Below are positions 1 through 8,750 of a stretch of 64,000 bases of DNA, in pieces (position 1 is the stretch's first letter; each line of letters starts with the position of its first letter). Source of the DNA: Alistipes sp. Its GTDB lineage: Bacteria > Bacteroidota > Bacteroidia > Bacteroidales > Rikenellaceae. The notes below the pieces were generated by a model. The model worked only from the letters and a program-made list of their open reading frames with translations. It was not told the DNA's origin and made no database searches. A program made the translations under genes and the position numbers. The stretch is taken from contig JAFVIB010000004.1 of NCBI GenBank assembly GCA_017474235.1, forward strand, positions 124,001 to 188,000. Reading direction: 5' to 3'.

Positions 1-162
1 TAATCCGAGATAGTTGTTAGCGCAGAAGTTCAGACAAGGCTTACCTGCCACCTCAATCTCTGCACGCTGTGGAGAACAAATTACTCGCTCGGTCTTATAA
101 AGACCGGCATCTTTGATTGCTTGCAGCTCCTGCTCAAGGAACTCTTTGAAATTACCGTACAT
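1..162 (-). CDS. kbl: Glycine C-acetyltransferase (2-amino-3-ketobutyrate CoA ligase), N-terminal part
   Basis: Only the first 54 codons lie in the window; the gene runs off the left edge. The product is a cytoplasmic PLP enzyme that cleaves 2-amino-3-ketobutyrate with CoA to glycine and acetyl-CoA, the second step of threonine breakdown. The visible part shows the N-terminal helix and the hallmark NFCANNYLGL found near residues 45-54 of Kbl. The related AONS/ALAS enzymes share a weaker version of this motif, so Kbl is preferred but BioF-like enzymes are not fully excluded. The start is the ATG at 160-162. A candidate promoter lies about 95 bases upstream. Confidence 0.85.
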   Translation of the reverse strand, partial: MYGNFKEFLEQELQAIKDAGLYKTERVICSPQRAEIEVAGKPCLNFCANNYLGL

Positions 163-256
163 AATTAATAGTTGTTATTATTGTTATATATCTGATTATC
201 AATACTTTATGTCAAAATATCCAAAAGCGGCTTACAATTATTAACTTTATCCTACG

Positions 257-264
257 CAAAGTTA
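257..264 (-). promoter_or_regulatory. Candidate -7 box for kbl
   Basis: Reads TAACTTTG on the minus strand, matching the Bacteroidota -7 consensus TAnnTTTG. A TTTG lies at 287-290 with a 22-base spacer, slightly long. It would give a leader of roughly 90 bases before kbl. Confidence 0.5.
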
Positions 265-410
265 ACAATTTTACACTATTTTTTGCCAAAAAAAGGGACT
301 TTTTTCGAAAAAGAGCAACAGTTTCTTAGTTTATGCAAAATAATCTCTGAAAGGTTGAGTAAAATTGTAGTTAATTTGCGATAAAATGGTACATATCTCC
401 ATTTTTTTAT

Positions 411-418
411 TACTTTTG
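411..418 (+). promoter_or_regulatory. Candidate -7 box for sppA
   Basis: TACTTTTG matches TAnnTTTG and sits 28 bases before the sppA ATG. No clear TTTG element is seen at the expected upstream distance. Confidence 0.5.
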
Positions 419-445
419 TGGTATAAACTATAAAAAACAGAGGTT

Positions 446-2248
446 ATGAAATTTTCTAAGGTTTTTTGGGCGACGCTGCTTGCTGTTGTTGTAGGTAGTG
501 TTATCTCGTTTCTCTTTTGGCTTTTTGCCTTTTTAGGGATAGCGGGTTCTATGGGTAGCGGTAAGGCTGTTGCTGTATTGCCAAACTCTATTTTGAAGAT
601 TGATTTGGCAGACAATATTGTCGATTCTCCGGCTATAAATCCATTTGCAAATATGGATTTTACATCTATGCAGGCTACGCGCACACTGCCACTTCTTAAG
701 GTGTTGCGTGCTATCGAGGCGGCTGCATCAGACGAGCGCATCAAGGGTATATATATTAATTATACAGGTGCGGGAAGTGTTTCGGGTGCTGCTTTGGAGG
801 AGATGCGTGAGGCGTTAGTGGCATTTAAGAGCAGCGGAAAGTTTATCCTCGCTTTTAATGACAACTACTCACAGACAGGTTACTATTTGGCATCTGTGGC
901 AGATAAGATTTACCTTCAGCCAGAGGGTGGTTTTGAGTGGAAGGGTATCAGCTCTACGCTCCTCTTCTATAAGGGTGCATTAGACCGCCTTGGCGTTAAG
1001 GCAGAGGCGTTCCGTCCAACAGTTTGTAAGTATAAGAGTGCCGTTGAGCCATATATACTCAATAAGATGTCGGATGCAAACCGTCGTCAGATGTCGGCTT
1101 TGGGCGAGAGTATGTGGAATACAATCTGCACAACTGTTGCCGAGGCTCGAGGTATCACTGTTGAGCAGCTCAATAAGATTGCCGATAAGGAGCCGATGCT
1201 CTTCCCTGAGCAGGCATTGGAGCATAAGCTGATAGACGGCGTTATCTACCGTGATCAGATGGAGGAGATTTTTGCCGAGAAGGGTGTTGAGCGCAACTTT
1301 ATGGGCGATTTTGAGTTTATCTCTTTGGGTGACTATGCAACCGTTGTTGGCGCAGATATGAGCAATCTCTCTGCTCCAAAGGTTGGTATTGTATATGCCG
1401 AGGGTGGTATCGTTGATGGCGATAGCGACGGCATAGATGGTAATATCTACGGCACAACGCTGGCAAATACCATCGCCAAGGCTCGTAAGGATGAGACTAT
1501 CAAGGCAGTTGTATTGCGCGTAAACTCTCCGGGCGGTAGCGCTCTTGCAAGTGATATTATCTGGCGTGAAATAGAGCTGCTTCGTCAGCAGAAGCCTGTA
1601 ATTGTATCTATGGGTGCTTATGCAGCAAGTGGTGGTTACTACATCTCTTGTCCGGCAGATGCTATTGTGGCAAATAAGCTGACCCTGACAGGCTCTATTG
1701 GCGTCTTTGGTCTGATGCTCGAGGGTGGCGATATGCTTAAAAACAAGCTCGGTATTACCAACGACGGCGTCAAGACAAATCCTTCGGCAGACTTTGGCAC
1801 AGGCGTTCTCGGTATGACACTGCGTGAGCCGTCATCTTTGGAGCGTTCACTGCTTATCCGCTCGGTTGATAAGGTATATCACACCTTTACCTCTAAGGTT
1901 GCAGCAGGTCGTAACCTTGAACTTAGTAAGGTGCTGGATATTGCCGAGGGTCGAGTTTGGAGTGGCACAGAGGCTCTTGCCAACGGTCTTGTAGATGCAA
2001 ACGGTGGTCTGAAGATGGCTATCGGCATTGCTGCTGATAAGGCTGGTATTAAGGAGAACTTCCGCGTAGAGGAGATTATGGGCGAGATGGACCCATTTAT
2101 GGCTCTGCTTCAGAGTATGGGTACTCAGGCGCGTAGCATCATGCTTGGCAGCGAACTAAACGAGGTTTGCAGCGACTACCAAACACTTAAGAGTGATATG
2201 TTGCGTAGTGGGGTGCAGATGTATTGTCCGTATAGAATCCACCTCTAA
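446..2248 (+). CDS. sppA: Signal peptide peptidase SppA, long (67 kDa) type
   Basis: Membrane-anchored serine protease that degrades cleaved signal peptides, with its catalytic domains on the periplasmic side. The 600-residue length matches the E. coli-type double-domain SppA rather than the short form. One membrane segment spans about residues 8-33. The general-base lysine is in YKSAVEPY (Lys197), and the nucleophile is in AASGGYY (Ser395), followed by LTLTGSIGVFG. This is the same Lys/Ser dyad split over two tandem domains as in the E. coli enzyme. The gene is monocistronic, with its own -7 box and a terminator right after it. All key residues are present. Confidence 0.96.
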   Translation: MKFSKVFWATLLAVVVGSVISFLFWLFAFLGIAGSMGSGKAVAVLPNSILKIDLADNIVDSPAINPFANMDFTSMQATRTLPLLKVLRAIEAAASDERIKGIYINYTGAGSVSGAALEEMREALVAFKSSGKFILAFNDNYSQTGYYLASVADKIYLQPEGGFEWKGISSTLLFYKGALDRLGVKAEAFRPTVCKYKSAVEPYILNKMSDANRRQMSALGESMWNTICTTVAEARGITVEQLNKIADKEPMLFPEQALEHKLIDGVIYRDQMEEIFAEKGVERNFMGDFEFISLGDYATVVGADMSNLSAPKVGIVYAEGGIVDGDSDGIDGNIYGTTLANTIAKARKDETIKAVVLRVNSPGGSALASDIIWREIELLRQQKPVIVSMGAYAASGGYYISCPADAIVANKLTLTGSIGVFGLMLEGGDMLKNKLGITNDGVKTNPSADFGTGVLGMTLREPSSLERSLLIRSVDKVYHTFTSKVAAGRNLELSKVLDIAEGRVWSGTEALANGLVDANGGLKMAIGIAADKAGIKENFRVEEIMGEMDPFMALLQSMGTQARSIMLGSELNEVCSDYQTLKSDMLRSGVQMYCPYRIHL

Positions 2249-2296
2249 GATTTTGTTGTGAAAAGGCAGCATTTGCTGCGGCTAACACTTCACTCA

Positions 2297-2335
2297 GCAA
2301 AGGGCGGTACGACAAGTACAGCCCTTCGCTTTTTT
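2297..2335 (+). terminator. Rho-independent terminator of sppA
   Basis: Stem AAGGGC/GCCCTT (2300-2305 with 2321-2326) continues into an inner GTAC/GTAC pairing around loop GACAA and is followed by six T (2330-2335). The minus strand lacks a T run, so this acts only on sppA. Confidence 0.75.
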
Positions 2336-2360
2336 CAGTGCCGAGTGCGGAGCTTTCGAG

Positions 2361-2621
2361 TTACGGTACGGGGTCGTATCCGCTTCCGCCCCAGGGGTGG
2401 CAACGGGCTATTCGCTTGATAGTCAGCCAACCGCCCTTGATAAGACCGTGCTTTTTCAGAGCTTCGACAGCATATTGTGAGCAGGTGGGGGTAAATCGGC
2501 AAGCTGCCGGAGTGAGTGGCGAGATGCAGAGCTGGTATAGGCGCACAAGCCCGACAAATGGGGCTATGGCGATGCGCTTAGAGATTGTCGATAATCTGCT
2601 GAAGAACTCTCTTGACTCCAT
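2361..2621 (-). CDS. yidD: Membrane protein insertion efficiency factor YidD
   Basis: Small membrane-associated protein thought to assist YidC in inserting membrane proteins. The 86-residue product carries the family signature: a hydrophobic N-terminal helix (about 15-32), [14 protein letters not shown] (41-54), then a [18 protein letters not shown] stretch and a GYDPVP end. The three conserved cysteines are present. The ATG at 2619-2621 lies inside the 3' end of rnpA (44-base overlap). The rnpA-yidD pairing is conserved widely across bacteria. It is the last gene of the ten-gene operon. Confidence 0.95.
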   Translation of the reverse strand: MESREFFSRLSTISKRIAIAPFVGLVRLYQLCISPLTPAACRFTPTCSQYAVEALKKHGLIKGGWLTIKRIARCHPWGGSGYDPVP

Positions 2622-2943
2622 TTTCGATAGTGTTGTAATCGTGAATGGTCTTGCTTGAATAGACTATCGCAAACTCTATCTTACGATTGCCTACAACCGC
2701 GTGCAGAGACTCCTTATTGAGTCTGTACGCCTCGCGCATACGACGGCGGATAAGGTTACGCTTGTTTGCCCTCTTATGAAACTTCTTGGGGGTAGAGAAG
2801 AGGATAGCCACCTCCGGCTGAGGTGACTCCTCTGTATAGAACATATATCTGAACGGATAGACAAAGCCACTCTTACCATCTGTGAATAGATGGCGGATAG
2901 CACCGTATGAGTGCAATCTCTCTGACTTTGGCAGGGTGTTCAT
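2578..2943 (-). CDS. rnpA: Ribonuclease P protein component
   Basis: Protein subunit of RNase P, which binds the catalytic RNA and helps cleave 5' leaders from pre-tRNA. The RNR signature is seen in [18 protein letters not shown] (roughly residues 58-75), typical of RnpA. I use the ATG at 2941-2943 (121 residues, normal for the family). An upstream in-frame start would add 33 residues reading through the end of hemD, without similarity to RnpA. The start lies one base past the hemD stop, which argues for translational coupling. The 3' end overlaps yidD. Confidence 0.95.
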   Translation of the reverse strand: MNTLPKSERLHSYGAIRHLFTDGKSGFVYPFRYMFYTEESPQPEVAILFSTPKKFHKRANKRNLIRRRMREAYRLNKESLHAVVGNRKIEFAIVYSSKTIHDYNTIENGVKRVLQQIIDNL

Positions 2944-2944
2944 A

Positions 2945-3793
2945 CTACTTTTTGCGTGTGCGACTTCTCTTTGCCAGCTTTGTCTGCTGTGTGCGAAGGA
3001 ACTCTTCATTCTGCTCGTTCTCCTCAAACTCAACAGTCTCAACCTTCTTTCCGGCGCGGATATTTGTGATATAAATATCTACAGCCTTTGCAAGAGATGG
3101 AGCCTGTGGTGTTGGCGCTGAAGCCTTTACAGGCAGATGGTTCTCTGTTGCAAGGCGGAGTGTGCCTTCGCCAAAGGTGCTGATAACAGGCATCTGCTCC
3201 GGTTGGAGTTTCTCACAGATAGCCTTCACATCCCACGGAGAGTAGAGCAACAGCATATCGTAGTTCTGCAACTCCTCGGCAGGGATGTCGCTGGCAACGG
3301 TACGCGCCAAGATTACAGGGGTGTGGTTAATCTTCAGGCGAGTGAGTGCCTCAGGAATCTCTGGTTTGTGTGGCTCACTGAGGGCGAGCAACATCTTCTC
3401 CTCCTTATGTTTTACAATCTGCTCTACGATACCGGTAAACGATCCGTCGGCAAATGAGATTTTGCGCTTGCGATATACGATATACTTCTGCAGGTAGAGT
3501 GCGATAGCCTCTGTTGAGCAGATGTACTTCATAGACTCAGGAACAGTAATTCGAGCGTCCTCACAGATACGGAAGAAGCTGTCGATAGTTGTTCGTGATG
3601 TAAATATTACCGCTGTATGTGCGAGAATATCCACTCGTTGTGAGCGGAACTCTTTTGGGGAGACTCCCTGAACCTCGATAAGTGGACGATAGTCCACCTC
3701 AAGTTCATACTTGTTCGCCAGCTCAAAAAAGGGCGATTTTTCCATAATCGCAGGTTTTGGCTGCGACACTAAAATTCGTTTTATCTCTGCCAT
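2945..3793 (-). CDS. hemD: Uroporphyrinogen-III synthase
   Basis: Closes hydroxymethylbilane to uroporphyrinogen III with inversion of ring D, the branch point to haem, sirohaem and cobalamin. The 282-residue protein shows the two-lobed HemD layout: N-terminal beta strand with ILVSQPKP, FTSRTTIDSFF near residue 65, a second Rossmann-like half with LLLYSPWDVKAI near 182, and TFGEGTLRLATE near 210. HemD proteins are very divergent, so the call rests on the overall pattern and on its place beside the DUF4271 gene, a common neighbour in Bacteroidota. The last 35 residues form a charged, low-complexity tail rich in Glu and then Lys/Arg. Confidence 0.85.
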   Translation of the reverse strand: MAEIKRILVSQPKPAIMEKSPFFELANKYELEVDYRPLIEVQGVSPKEFRSQRVDILAHTAVIFTSRTTIDSFFRICEDARITVPESMKYICSTEAIALYLQKYIVYRKRKISFADGSFTGIVEQIVKHKEEKMLLALSEPHKPEIPEALTRLKINHTPVILARTVASDIPAEELQNYDMLLLYSPWDVKAICEKLQPEQMPVISTFGEGTLRLATENHLPVKASAPTPQAPSLAKAVDIYITNIRAGKKVETVEFEENEQNEEFLRTQQTKLAKRSRTRKK

Positions 3794-3823
3794 AATTCAC
3801 AAAAATCCCTTCCAAACACCTCC

Positions 3824-4585
3824 TCAACGCAGAATTGGAGCTAAGAGGAGAGATAGTGGGAAGATTTCCAGGGCGCAAAGATACAAAATCCAATGCAAAA
3901 TCGAAATTTTTTGAGAAACAAAGAACAAAAAAGTCTCTTTGACAAAGAGTATTAGGGCTGTGAGCATACATACTCCCATACCATAAAAACCGACTTTTGC
4001 GGGGATAGTTGGAGAGAGTAAAAAGAGTATTCCAAACGGTATAATTGTAACAAAACCGACCGCTAAATATATCAGTTTTGAGCTAATCAGTCCGCGACCA
4101 ATATCGCCCCTTTCGCATATTGCAGAGACAAGCAGTGTAAAACCATATTGCAGGGCAATAGTCACTCCTAAAGCCCCCGTAACCACTCCGCCAAGAATCC
4201 ATACAGCCTCGCTGCCACCTATTTTGCCGAGTATCTCCGGATATGCCACACAGCAGACCTTCACAACACATAGTGCCGAGAGTACCACTCCGAGGATAAT
4301 CATCACAACCTCTATATTCTTCTGTTCGGCGGGGCTTATATGGGCTTTATCTCTATTTGGCTGATGAAATCCTGCTGCATTGATGATAAAAAATCGCAGA
4401 AAGTCCCAATAGCGCACTATAAAGAGCAGGTAAACAATGGCTATAACAAATACAGTAATCTGAAAAGGCGCGCCGAGCATATCTCGACCGGCATCTGCAC
4501 TCTCTGAGATACTCTGAGCGAGCGTAGAGGCTGTGCCAAAGACCTTGTCGGCAGTTGTATTGTGATCTAATACGGGTAACTGCAT
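3824..4585 (-). CDS. DUF4271 membrane protein
   Basis: Integral membrane protein with about six hydrophobic segments, beginning near residues 45-65 and ending with a segment that carries ILYLCALEIFPLSLL, the C-terminal pattern of the DUF4271 family. The function is not established. The family is confined to Bacteroidota and commonly sits next to hemD, as here, so a link to haem synthesis or membrane homeostasis is only suggested by context. I use the ATG at 4583-4585, one base after the histidine kinase stop; an upstream TTG inside the kinase gene would add three residues. 253 residues. Confidence 0.8.
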   Translation of the reverse strand: MQLPVLDHNTTADKVFGTASTLAQSISESADAGRDMLGAPFQITVFVIAIVYLLFIVRYWDFLRFFIINAAGFHQPNRDKAHISPAEQKNIEVVMIILGVVLSALCVVKVCCVAYPEILGKIGGSEAVWILGGVVTGALGVTIALQYGFTLLVSAICERGDIGRGLISSKLIYLAVGFVTIIPFGILFLLSPTIPAKVGFYGMGVCMLTALILFVKETFLFFVSQKISILHWILYLCALEIFPLSLLLAPILR

Positions 4586-4586
4586 A

Positions 4587-5771
4587 CTACTCAAAGGCGC
4601 GTTTAAGGGTTATACGAATAGTTGTTCCCTTACCGATGACAGAGTCTGTTACGGCAATTTTTCCACGATGATACTCCTCCACAACACGGCGAGAGAGGGA
4701 TAGACCAAGACCCCAACCTCTTGTTTTGGTTGTATATCCCGGCTCGAAGATTCGTTTCCAATTTGACTTTGCAATACCCTTGCCCGTATCGCTCACATCG
4801 ATAGTCACGCTGCTCTCTGTAGCTCCTATCTTTACAGATATTGCGCCGTGACCTTGCAGGGCATCAAGAGAGTTTTTGAGCAGATTTTCGACCACCCACT
4901 CAAACAGCGCACGATTGACCATTGCCTGCACAGGCTCGCTTGCAAGACCGTTGTAGTCGAGAGTCACATTGCGAGGGATACGCTTGCGGAAGTACATCAC
5001 ACAGTCGCCCACAACCTCGTTTACATTGGCTATCTCAAGTGGTGTATCGGAGCCGATTTTTGAGAAACGGTCAACAATCTTTCGCAGGTGTGCTAAATCC
5101 TTCTCCATCTCCTCAATAGCCATCGGATCTACACTCTGGTCACGCAGATACTCAATCCAGCCAAGCAGGGAGGAGGTCGGAGTACCGAGCTGATGCGCCG
5201 TCTCTTTGGCAAGACCTATCCACACACGGTTTTGCTCATCCTGCTTTGATGAGCGGAAGGCTACAAAGAGCATTATCACAAAGGCGATAATGACAATCAT
5301 CTGCACAAATGGGAAGAAGTAGAGCATTACCAAAGTCGAACTGCGACCATAGAAGATTATATGGTTATGCTCTGCTGTCCACCAAAACCTGACGATAATA
5401 GGCACATTATGGCTCGCCATACGGTCGAGAGTGCTATGTAGTTTATCGGTGTTTTTTATGACCTTCTCCGGAATGAGGTGGTAGGAGACGACCCTCAGAT
5501 TTTCATCTGTTATAATAAAAGGTATATTGTTGCGATTGTTGATAATAGAGGAGACGAGCGGATCTGACATATAGTCGCCCATAGCCTCTCTATTCACACG
5601 CTCCATAGCCGCTGCCCATAGCTCAACATCGTGTCGCTCTTTGACACTCAGGGTCTCCGCCATCTGATATGTAATAAACAGAGAGGCAACAACAATCACT
5701 GCGCCTAATACAAGAAGTATTATGCGACCGCTCTTTGTCAGCCCTTTACGCACTCTGTTTAAGGTCATCAT
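4587..5771 (-). CDS. Membrane sensor histidine kinase
   Basis: Two-component sensor kinase without an adjacent response regulator. Two membrane segments (about 17-35 and 147-171) enclose an extracytoplasmic sensor region of about 110 residues. The H box is AHQLGTPTSS with His193; the Gln-Leu-Gly in place of the usual Glu-Leu-Arg type marks a subfamily frequent in Bacteroidota. The N box ([10 protein letters not shown]), G1 (DTGKGI) and G2 (GWGLGLSLS) are all intact, so it should be active. Its ATG overlaps the upstream protease stop by one base (TAATG), so translation is probably coupled. The partner regulator must be elsewhere, and the signal is unknown. Confidence 0.93.
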   Translation of the reverse strand: MMTLNRVRKGLTKSGRIILLVLGAVIVVASLFITYQMAETLSVKERHDVELWAAAMERVNREAMGDYMSDPLVSSIINNRNNIPFIITDENLRVVSYHLIPEKVIKNTDKLHSTLDRMASHNVPIIVRFWWTAEHNHIIFYGRSSTLVMLYFFPFVQMIVIIAFVIMLFVAFRSSKQDEQNRVWIGLAKETAHQLGTPTSSLLGWIEYLRDQSVDPMAIEEMEKDLAHLRKIVDRFSKIGSDTPLEIANVNEVVGDCVMYFRKRIPRNVTLDYNGLASEPVQAMVNRALFEWVVENLLKNSLDALQGHGAISVKIGATESSVTIDVSDTGKGIAKSNWKRIFEPGYTTKTRGWGLGLSLSRRVVEEYHRGKIAVTDSVIGKGTTIRITLKRAFE

Positions 5772-7429
5772 TACTTACGCGCAGTATCCTGCTCTTTTAA
5801 TATTCGCGCCATCTCTGTTGGGTTGCCAAGCATCTCAATTGCAGCCTTGATGCCGTTGTCGTAGCTTAGTGTATTGGCAGTTCTACCCTCGGCATAGCAG
5901 TATCGCAGCACAATATCGGCATTTATCGCCTGCACAATCTCCTGCTTATAGGTCTGAAGGTTGCTCATCTTGTCATCCTTCAAACTGCTCTCGATACTCT
6001 TCATTGCCGCTGCAAGAGTGTCGTCATCGTAACGCTCACTCTCTAATGACTTGCGCAACTTCTCCACTGCACGGCGAGACTCTGACTTGTATGGCACATC
6101 ACGACTCTCGACAAGGGTCATAAAGTCTGCATAGTCATCGTCTGTAATGGTAAATGTGCGTGGGTCGATAGTCATATCGGCGTGGCGACGGTAGTAGTCA
6201 TCACCAAAATCGTCGATTATACCCATAAGGTAGAGTGTGACGGCAAAAGTGCTTACATATTGTGCATCTACCTTGCGGTCAGGTACAATTCCGCCACCAT
6301 CATAGACTTTACGACCGGCAGCTGTTCGGTACTCGGTAATAAGCGAGTCCGGCACACTCTCCGCCTTACCCTTCTCGGAGTAGCGGACAGCCTGAATACA
6401 GCGACCTGACGGGATATAATACTTTGCCGTTGTAATCTTTGCATAGCTCTCAAAGCCGAGCGGAACGGTCGATTGTACCAAACCCTTACCAAAACTGCGG
6501 CTACCCATAATTACGGCTCTGTCGAGGTCCTGCAATGCTCCGGAGACAATCTCTGCTGCCGAGGCACTATTCTCGCCAATCAATACCACGAGCGGAATGT
6601 TTGGCAGCAGAGGGTCAATGTCGGTCTTAAAGCTCTTTGTCTCGCCCTCGCCACGACCCTTCATCTCAACAACCTGTGTACCCTTTGGTACAAAGAGTGA
6701 GAGTACCTTTACAGCACTCTGAAGCACTCCTCCTCCATTTGTGCGGTAGTCGAGAATAAGCTTCTCGAGGTTACCTTTGCTCTGTAACTTCTCGATAGCT
6801 GCTCGCATCTCTGTATAGCAGTCATCGGTAAAGTCGGAGTGGAGGATGTATCCCACCCCGGGGGCAACATAGTCTGCAAATCCGACACTCGGAATGGATA
6901 TTCTTTGGCGGCGAATCTTGTGACTTACCACCTTGTCGTCCGTAATCTGCTGCACAGAGACCTTTACCGTCGTATTGGGCTCGCCACGCAAAAGAGAGCT
7001 CACCTTGTCGCTGCTCATACCTTTGGCATCGTGACCGTCAATGGCTACAATCTTATCGCCAATCTTCAGCCCTACAAGGTCTGCCGGAGAGCCTTTGTAT
7101 GGCTCTGCTATGCGTACATAGTTGCTATCTTGACGAATTAACGCACCTATACCGCCATACTTGCCGGTTGTAAGCCTGCGAAAATCCTTCATCTCCTCCT
7201 CTGACAGATACTCGCAATAGGGGTCGAGGTTTCGCATAATGCCCTCGGCTCCATACTGCATAATCTTATCAGCATCGATGCTATCGACATACTCTGTGCT
7301 CACTGTACGCATAAGGTTTATCATCATCTCCATATTGCGTCCCAGCCCAAAGTCGTTCTTCGCGCCGAAAACGGATAGTGCCGCAACAGTTATCAAGCCG
7401 ATAACTGTGTATATACCCCTTTTACTCAT
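5771..7429 (-). CDS. S41 family C-terminal processing protease with PDZ domain
   Basis: Periplasmic serine protease of the CtpA/Prc type. One N-terminal membrane anchor (about residues 4-22 from this start), then an N-terminal helical region, a PDZ domain (about 90-170) and the S41 catalytic domain. The catalytic dyad is seen in NSASAAEI (Ser290) and SFGKGLVQ (Lys315), 25 residues apart as in E. coli Prc. The start is the ATG at 7427-7429, which begins with a normal anchor; a longer reading would add 17 residues from inside the upstream gene. It overlaps the upstream gene by 8 bases. A second S41 enzyme is encoded at 17354-18973, but the two differ clearly in sequence. Confidence 0.93.
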   Translation of the reverse strand: MSKRGIYTVIGLITVAALSVFGAKNDFGLGRNMEMMINLMRTVSTEYVDSIDADKIMQYGAEGIMRNLDPYCEYLSEEEMKDFRRLTTGKYGGIGALIRQDSNYVRIAEPYKGSPADLVGLKIGDKIVAIDGHDAKGMSSDKVSSLLRGEPNTTVKVSVQQITDDKVVSHKIRRQRISIPSVGFADYVAPGVGYILHSDFTDDCYTEMRAAIEKLQSKGNLEKLILDYRTNGGGVLQSAVKVLSLFVPKGTQVVEMKGRGEGETKSFKTDIDPLLPNIPLVVLIGENSASAAEIVSGALQDLDRAVIMGSRSFGKGLVQSTVPLGFESYAKITTAKYYIPSGRCIQAVRYSEKGKAESVPDSLITEYRTAAGRKVYDGGGIVPDRKVDAQYVSTFAVTLYLMGIIDDFGDDYYRRHADMTIDPRTFTITDDDYADFMTLVESRDVPYKSESRRAVEKLRKSLESERYDDDTLAAAMKSIESSLKDDKMSNLQTYKQEIVQAINADIVLRYCYAEGRTANTLSYDNGIKAAIEMLGNPTEMARILKEQDTARK

Positions 7430-7895
7430 CTCTCCTCTTATTAACCAAATATCCCTCAAGGCGAATAGTCGCTCTGACAACAGTTCTGCGGTGTCCGCTT
7501 AAGATAAGCTCTCCATCCTGCTGACAAACGGTCACTTCATCCTCAAAAAGCAGTGTCAATCGCTGCAAACCGGTTGCACGAAAGACAAGGCAATTATCGT
7601 CTGCACTCTTCAGCACAAGACCCGTTGTAGCCATTGCTGCCTCAATCTGCTGGCGGTCAGCCGTAATATCTCCGTCGGTCTTGCGTGTAACAAAACCAAA
7701 GAGTGGATATGTTGCACTCATCACCACTATCACAACAGCCATAACCCAGCCGTTCCACGCCGAGAAGTAGAGCTGCATCATCTGACCCATTGTAAGCGGT
7801 AGATTCTCGTATGTAATCTTTAGCCAAACAAGTGCCACAAATAGTAAGCAGAGTGTGACAAAATATTTCAAACTGCGCAATAAATACCTTTTCAT
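7422..7895 (-). CDS. Conserved hypothetical membrane protein
   Basis: 157 residues with two hydrophobic segments (about 9-27 and 48-68) followed by a soluble C-terminal domain of about 85 residues, rich in beta-type segments. I do not recognise a named family. Its ATG overlaps the ispH stop by four bases (ATGA), and its own stop overlaps the protease start, so it is tightly embedded in the operon. Position between ispH and a periplasmic protease does not define a role. Confidence 0.75.
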   Translation of the reverse strand: MKRYLLRSLKYFVTLCLLFVALVWLKITYENLPLTMGQMMQLYFSAWNGWVMAVVIVVMSATYPLFGFVTRKTDGDITADRQQIEAAMATTGLVLKSADDNCLVFRATGLQRLTLLFEDEVTVCQQDGELILSGHRRTVVRATIRLEGYLVNKRRDE

Positions 7896-8749
7896 AACTT
7901 TTCTATCTCTTTAGCTACATTATTCATCAACCACGACGGGGTAGATGTCGCTCCACATACGCCGACACTCTCAGCCCCATCAAACCACTGCGAATCAATC
8001 TCTGACGCCTCCTCGATATTGTATGAGCGAATATTCTCCTCTTTACAAATCTCAAAAAGCACCTTACCGTTGCTCGACTTGCGTCCACAAACAAAGATTA
8101 TCACATCGTGGCTGCGGGCAAAGAGTCGCAGATGCTCCTCTCGTGAGGATACTCGGCGACAGATTGTATCATCGACCGTGAGCATACTCTCGTCTGCCAA
8201 CCTCTCTCTCATCTCGGCACAAAGGCTCTCAAAGAGTGCGACCGACTGCGTAGTCTGCGATAGGAAGTATATAGGGCGCGAGAAGTCTATCTGCTCCAAG
8301 TCGCTCTTACTCTCAACCACTACCGCATCTTCATCAACCTGACCGGTCAGACCGACCACCTCTGCGTGTCCCCTTTTGCCGAGGATAACCACTGTGCCGC
8401 CACACCCCTGCATCTTCTCATAGGCTCGCTTTACGCGCTGTTGCAGTGCTGCAACAACGGGACAAGTGGCATCTATAACCTCTACACCTCGCTCTGCGGC
8501 AAGGCGGTATGTTGATGGCGGCTCACCGTGCGCTCTGATAAGAACACGACAGTCGTTTAGGCTCTGCAAGTGGCTGTGAGCGATAGTTTTCAGACCCAAA
8601 GACTCAAGTCGCTGCACCTCTACGCGGTTGTGGACAATATCGCCGAGGCAATAGACCGTACCACCCTGTTCCAAAGCTCGCTCCGCTTCGGATATAGCCC
8701 TTACTACGCCGGCACAGAAGCCCGACTTATCGTCAATGATAACCTTCAT
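7892..8749 (-). CDS. ispH: 4-hydroxy-3-methylbut-2-enyl diphosphate reductase
   Basis: Last enzyme of the MEP isoprenoid pathway; an iron-sulfur enzyme converting HMBPP to IPP and DMAPP in the cytoplasm. The three cluster-binding cysteines fall exactly at Cys12 (GFCAGV), Cys96 (ATCPVV) and Cys197 (DTICRR), the same numbers as in E. coli IspH. The His and Glu substrate contacts are in the expected places (AHGEPP near 73). 285 residues, normal for the short form without an S1 domain. It follows cmk by one base, a neighbour relation common in Bacteroidota. The pathway partner ispG is at 26060-27544. Confidence 0.97.
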   Translation of the reverse strand: MKVIIDDKSGFCAGVVRAISEAERALEQGGTVYCLGDIVHNRVEVQRLESLGLKTIAHSHLQSLNDCRVLIRAHGEPPSTYRLAAERGVEVIDATCPVVAALQQRVKRAYEKMQGCGGTVVILGKRGHAEVVGLTGQVDEDAVVVESKSDLEQIDFSRPIYFLSQTTQSVALFESLCAEMRERLADESMLTVDDTICRRVSSREEHLRLFARSHDVIIFVCGRKSSNGKVLFEICKEENIRSYNIEEASEIDSQWFDGAESVGVCGATSTPSWLMNNVAKEIEKL

Positions 8750-8750
8750 A

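Larger units (their letters stand above)
163..445. other. Divergent intergenic region kbl/sppA
   Basis: AT-rich 283-base gap between two divergent genes. It holds one candidate -7 box per strand (257-264 minus, 411-418 plus). I see no RNA gene or convincing reading frame in it; a minus-strand frame over 331-744 is the shadow of sppA. Confidence 0.6.

Noticed and set aside
331..744. Minus-strand open frame of 137 codons over the sppA start
   Set aside because: It is antisense to a clear sppA gene and its promoter, with no recognisable domain.
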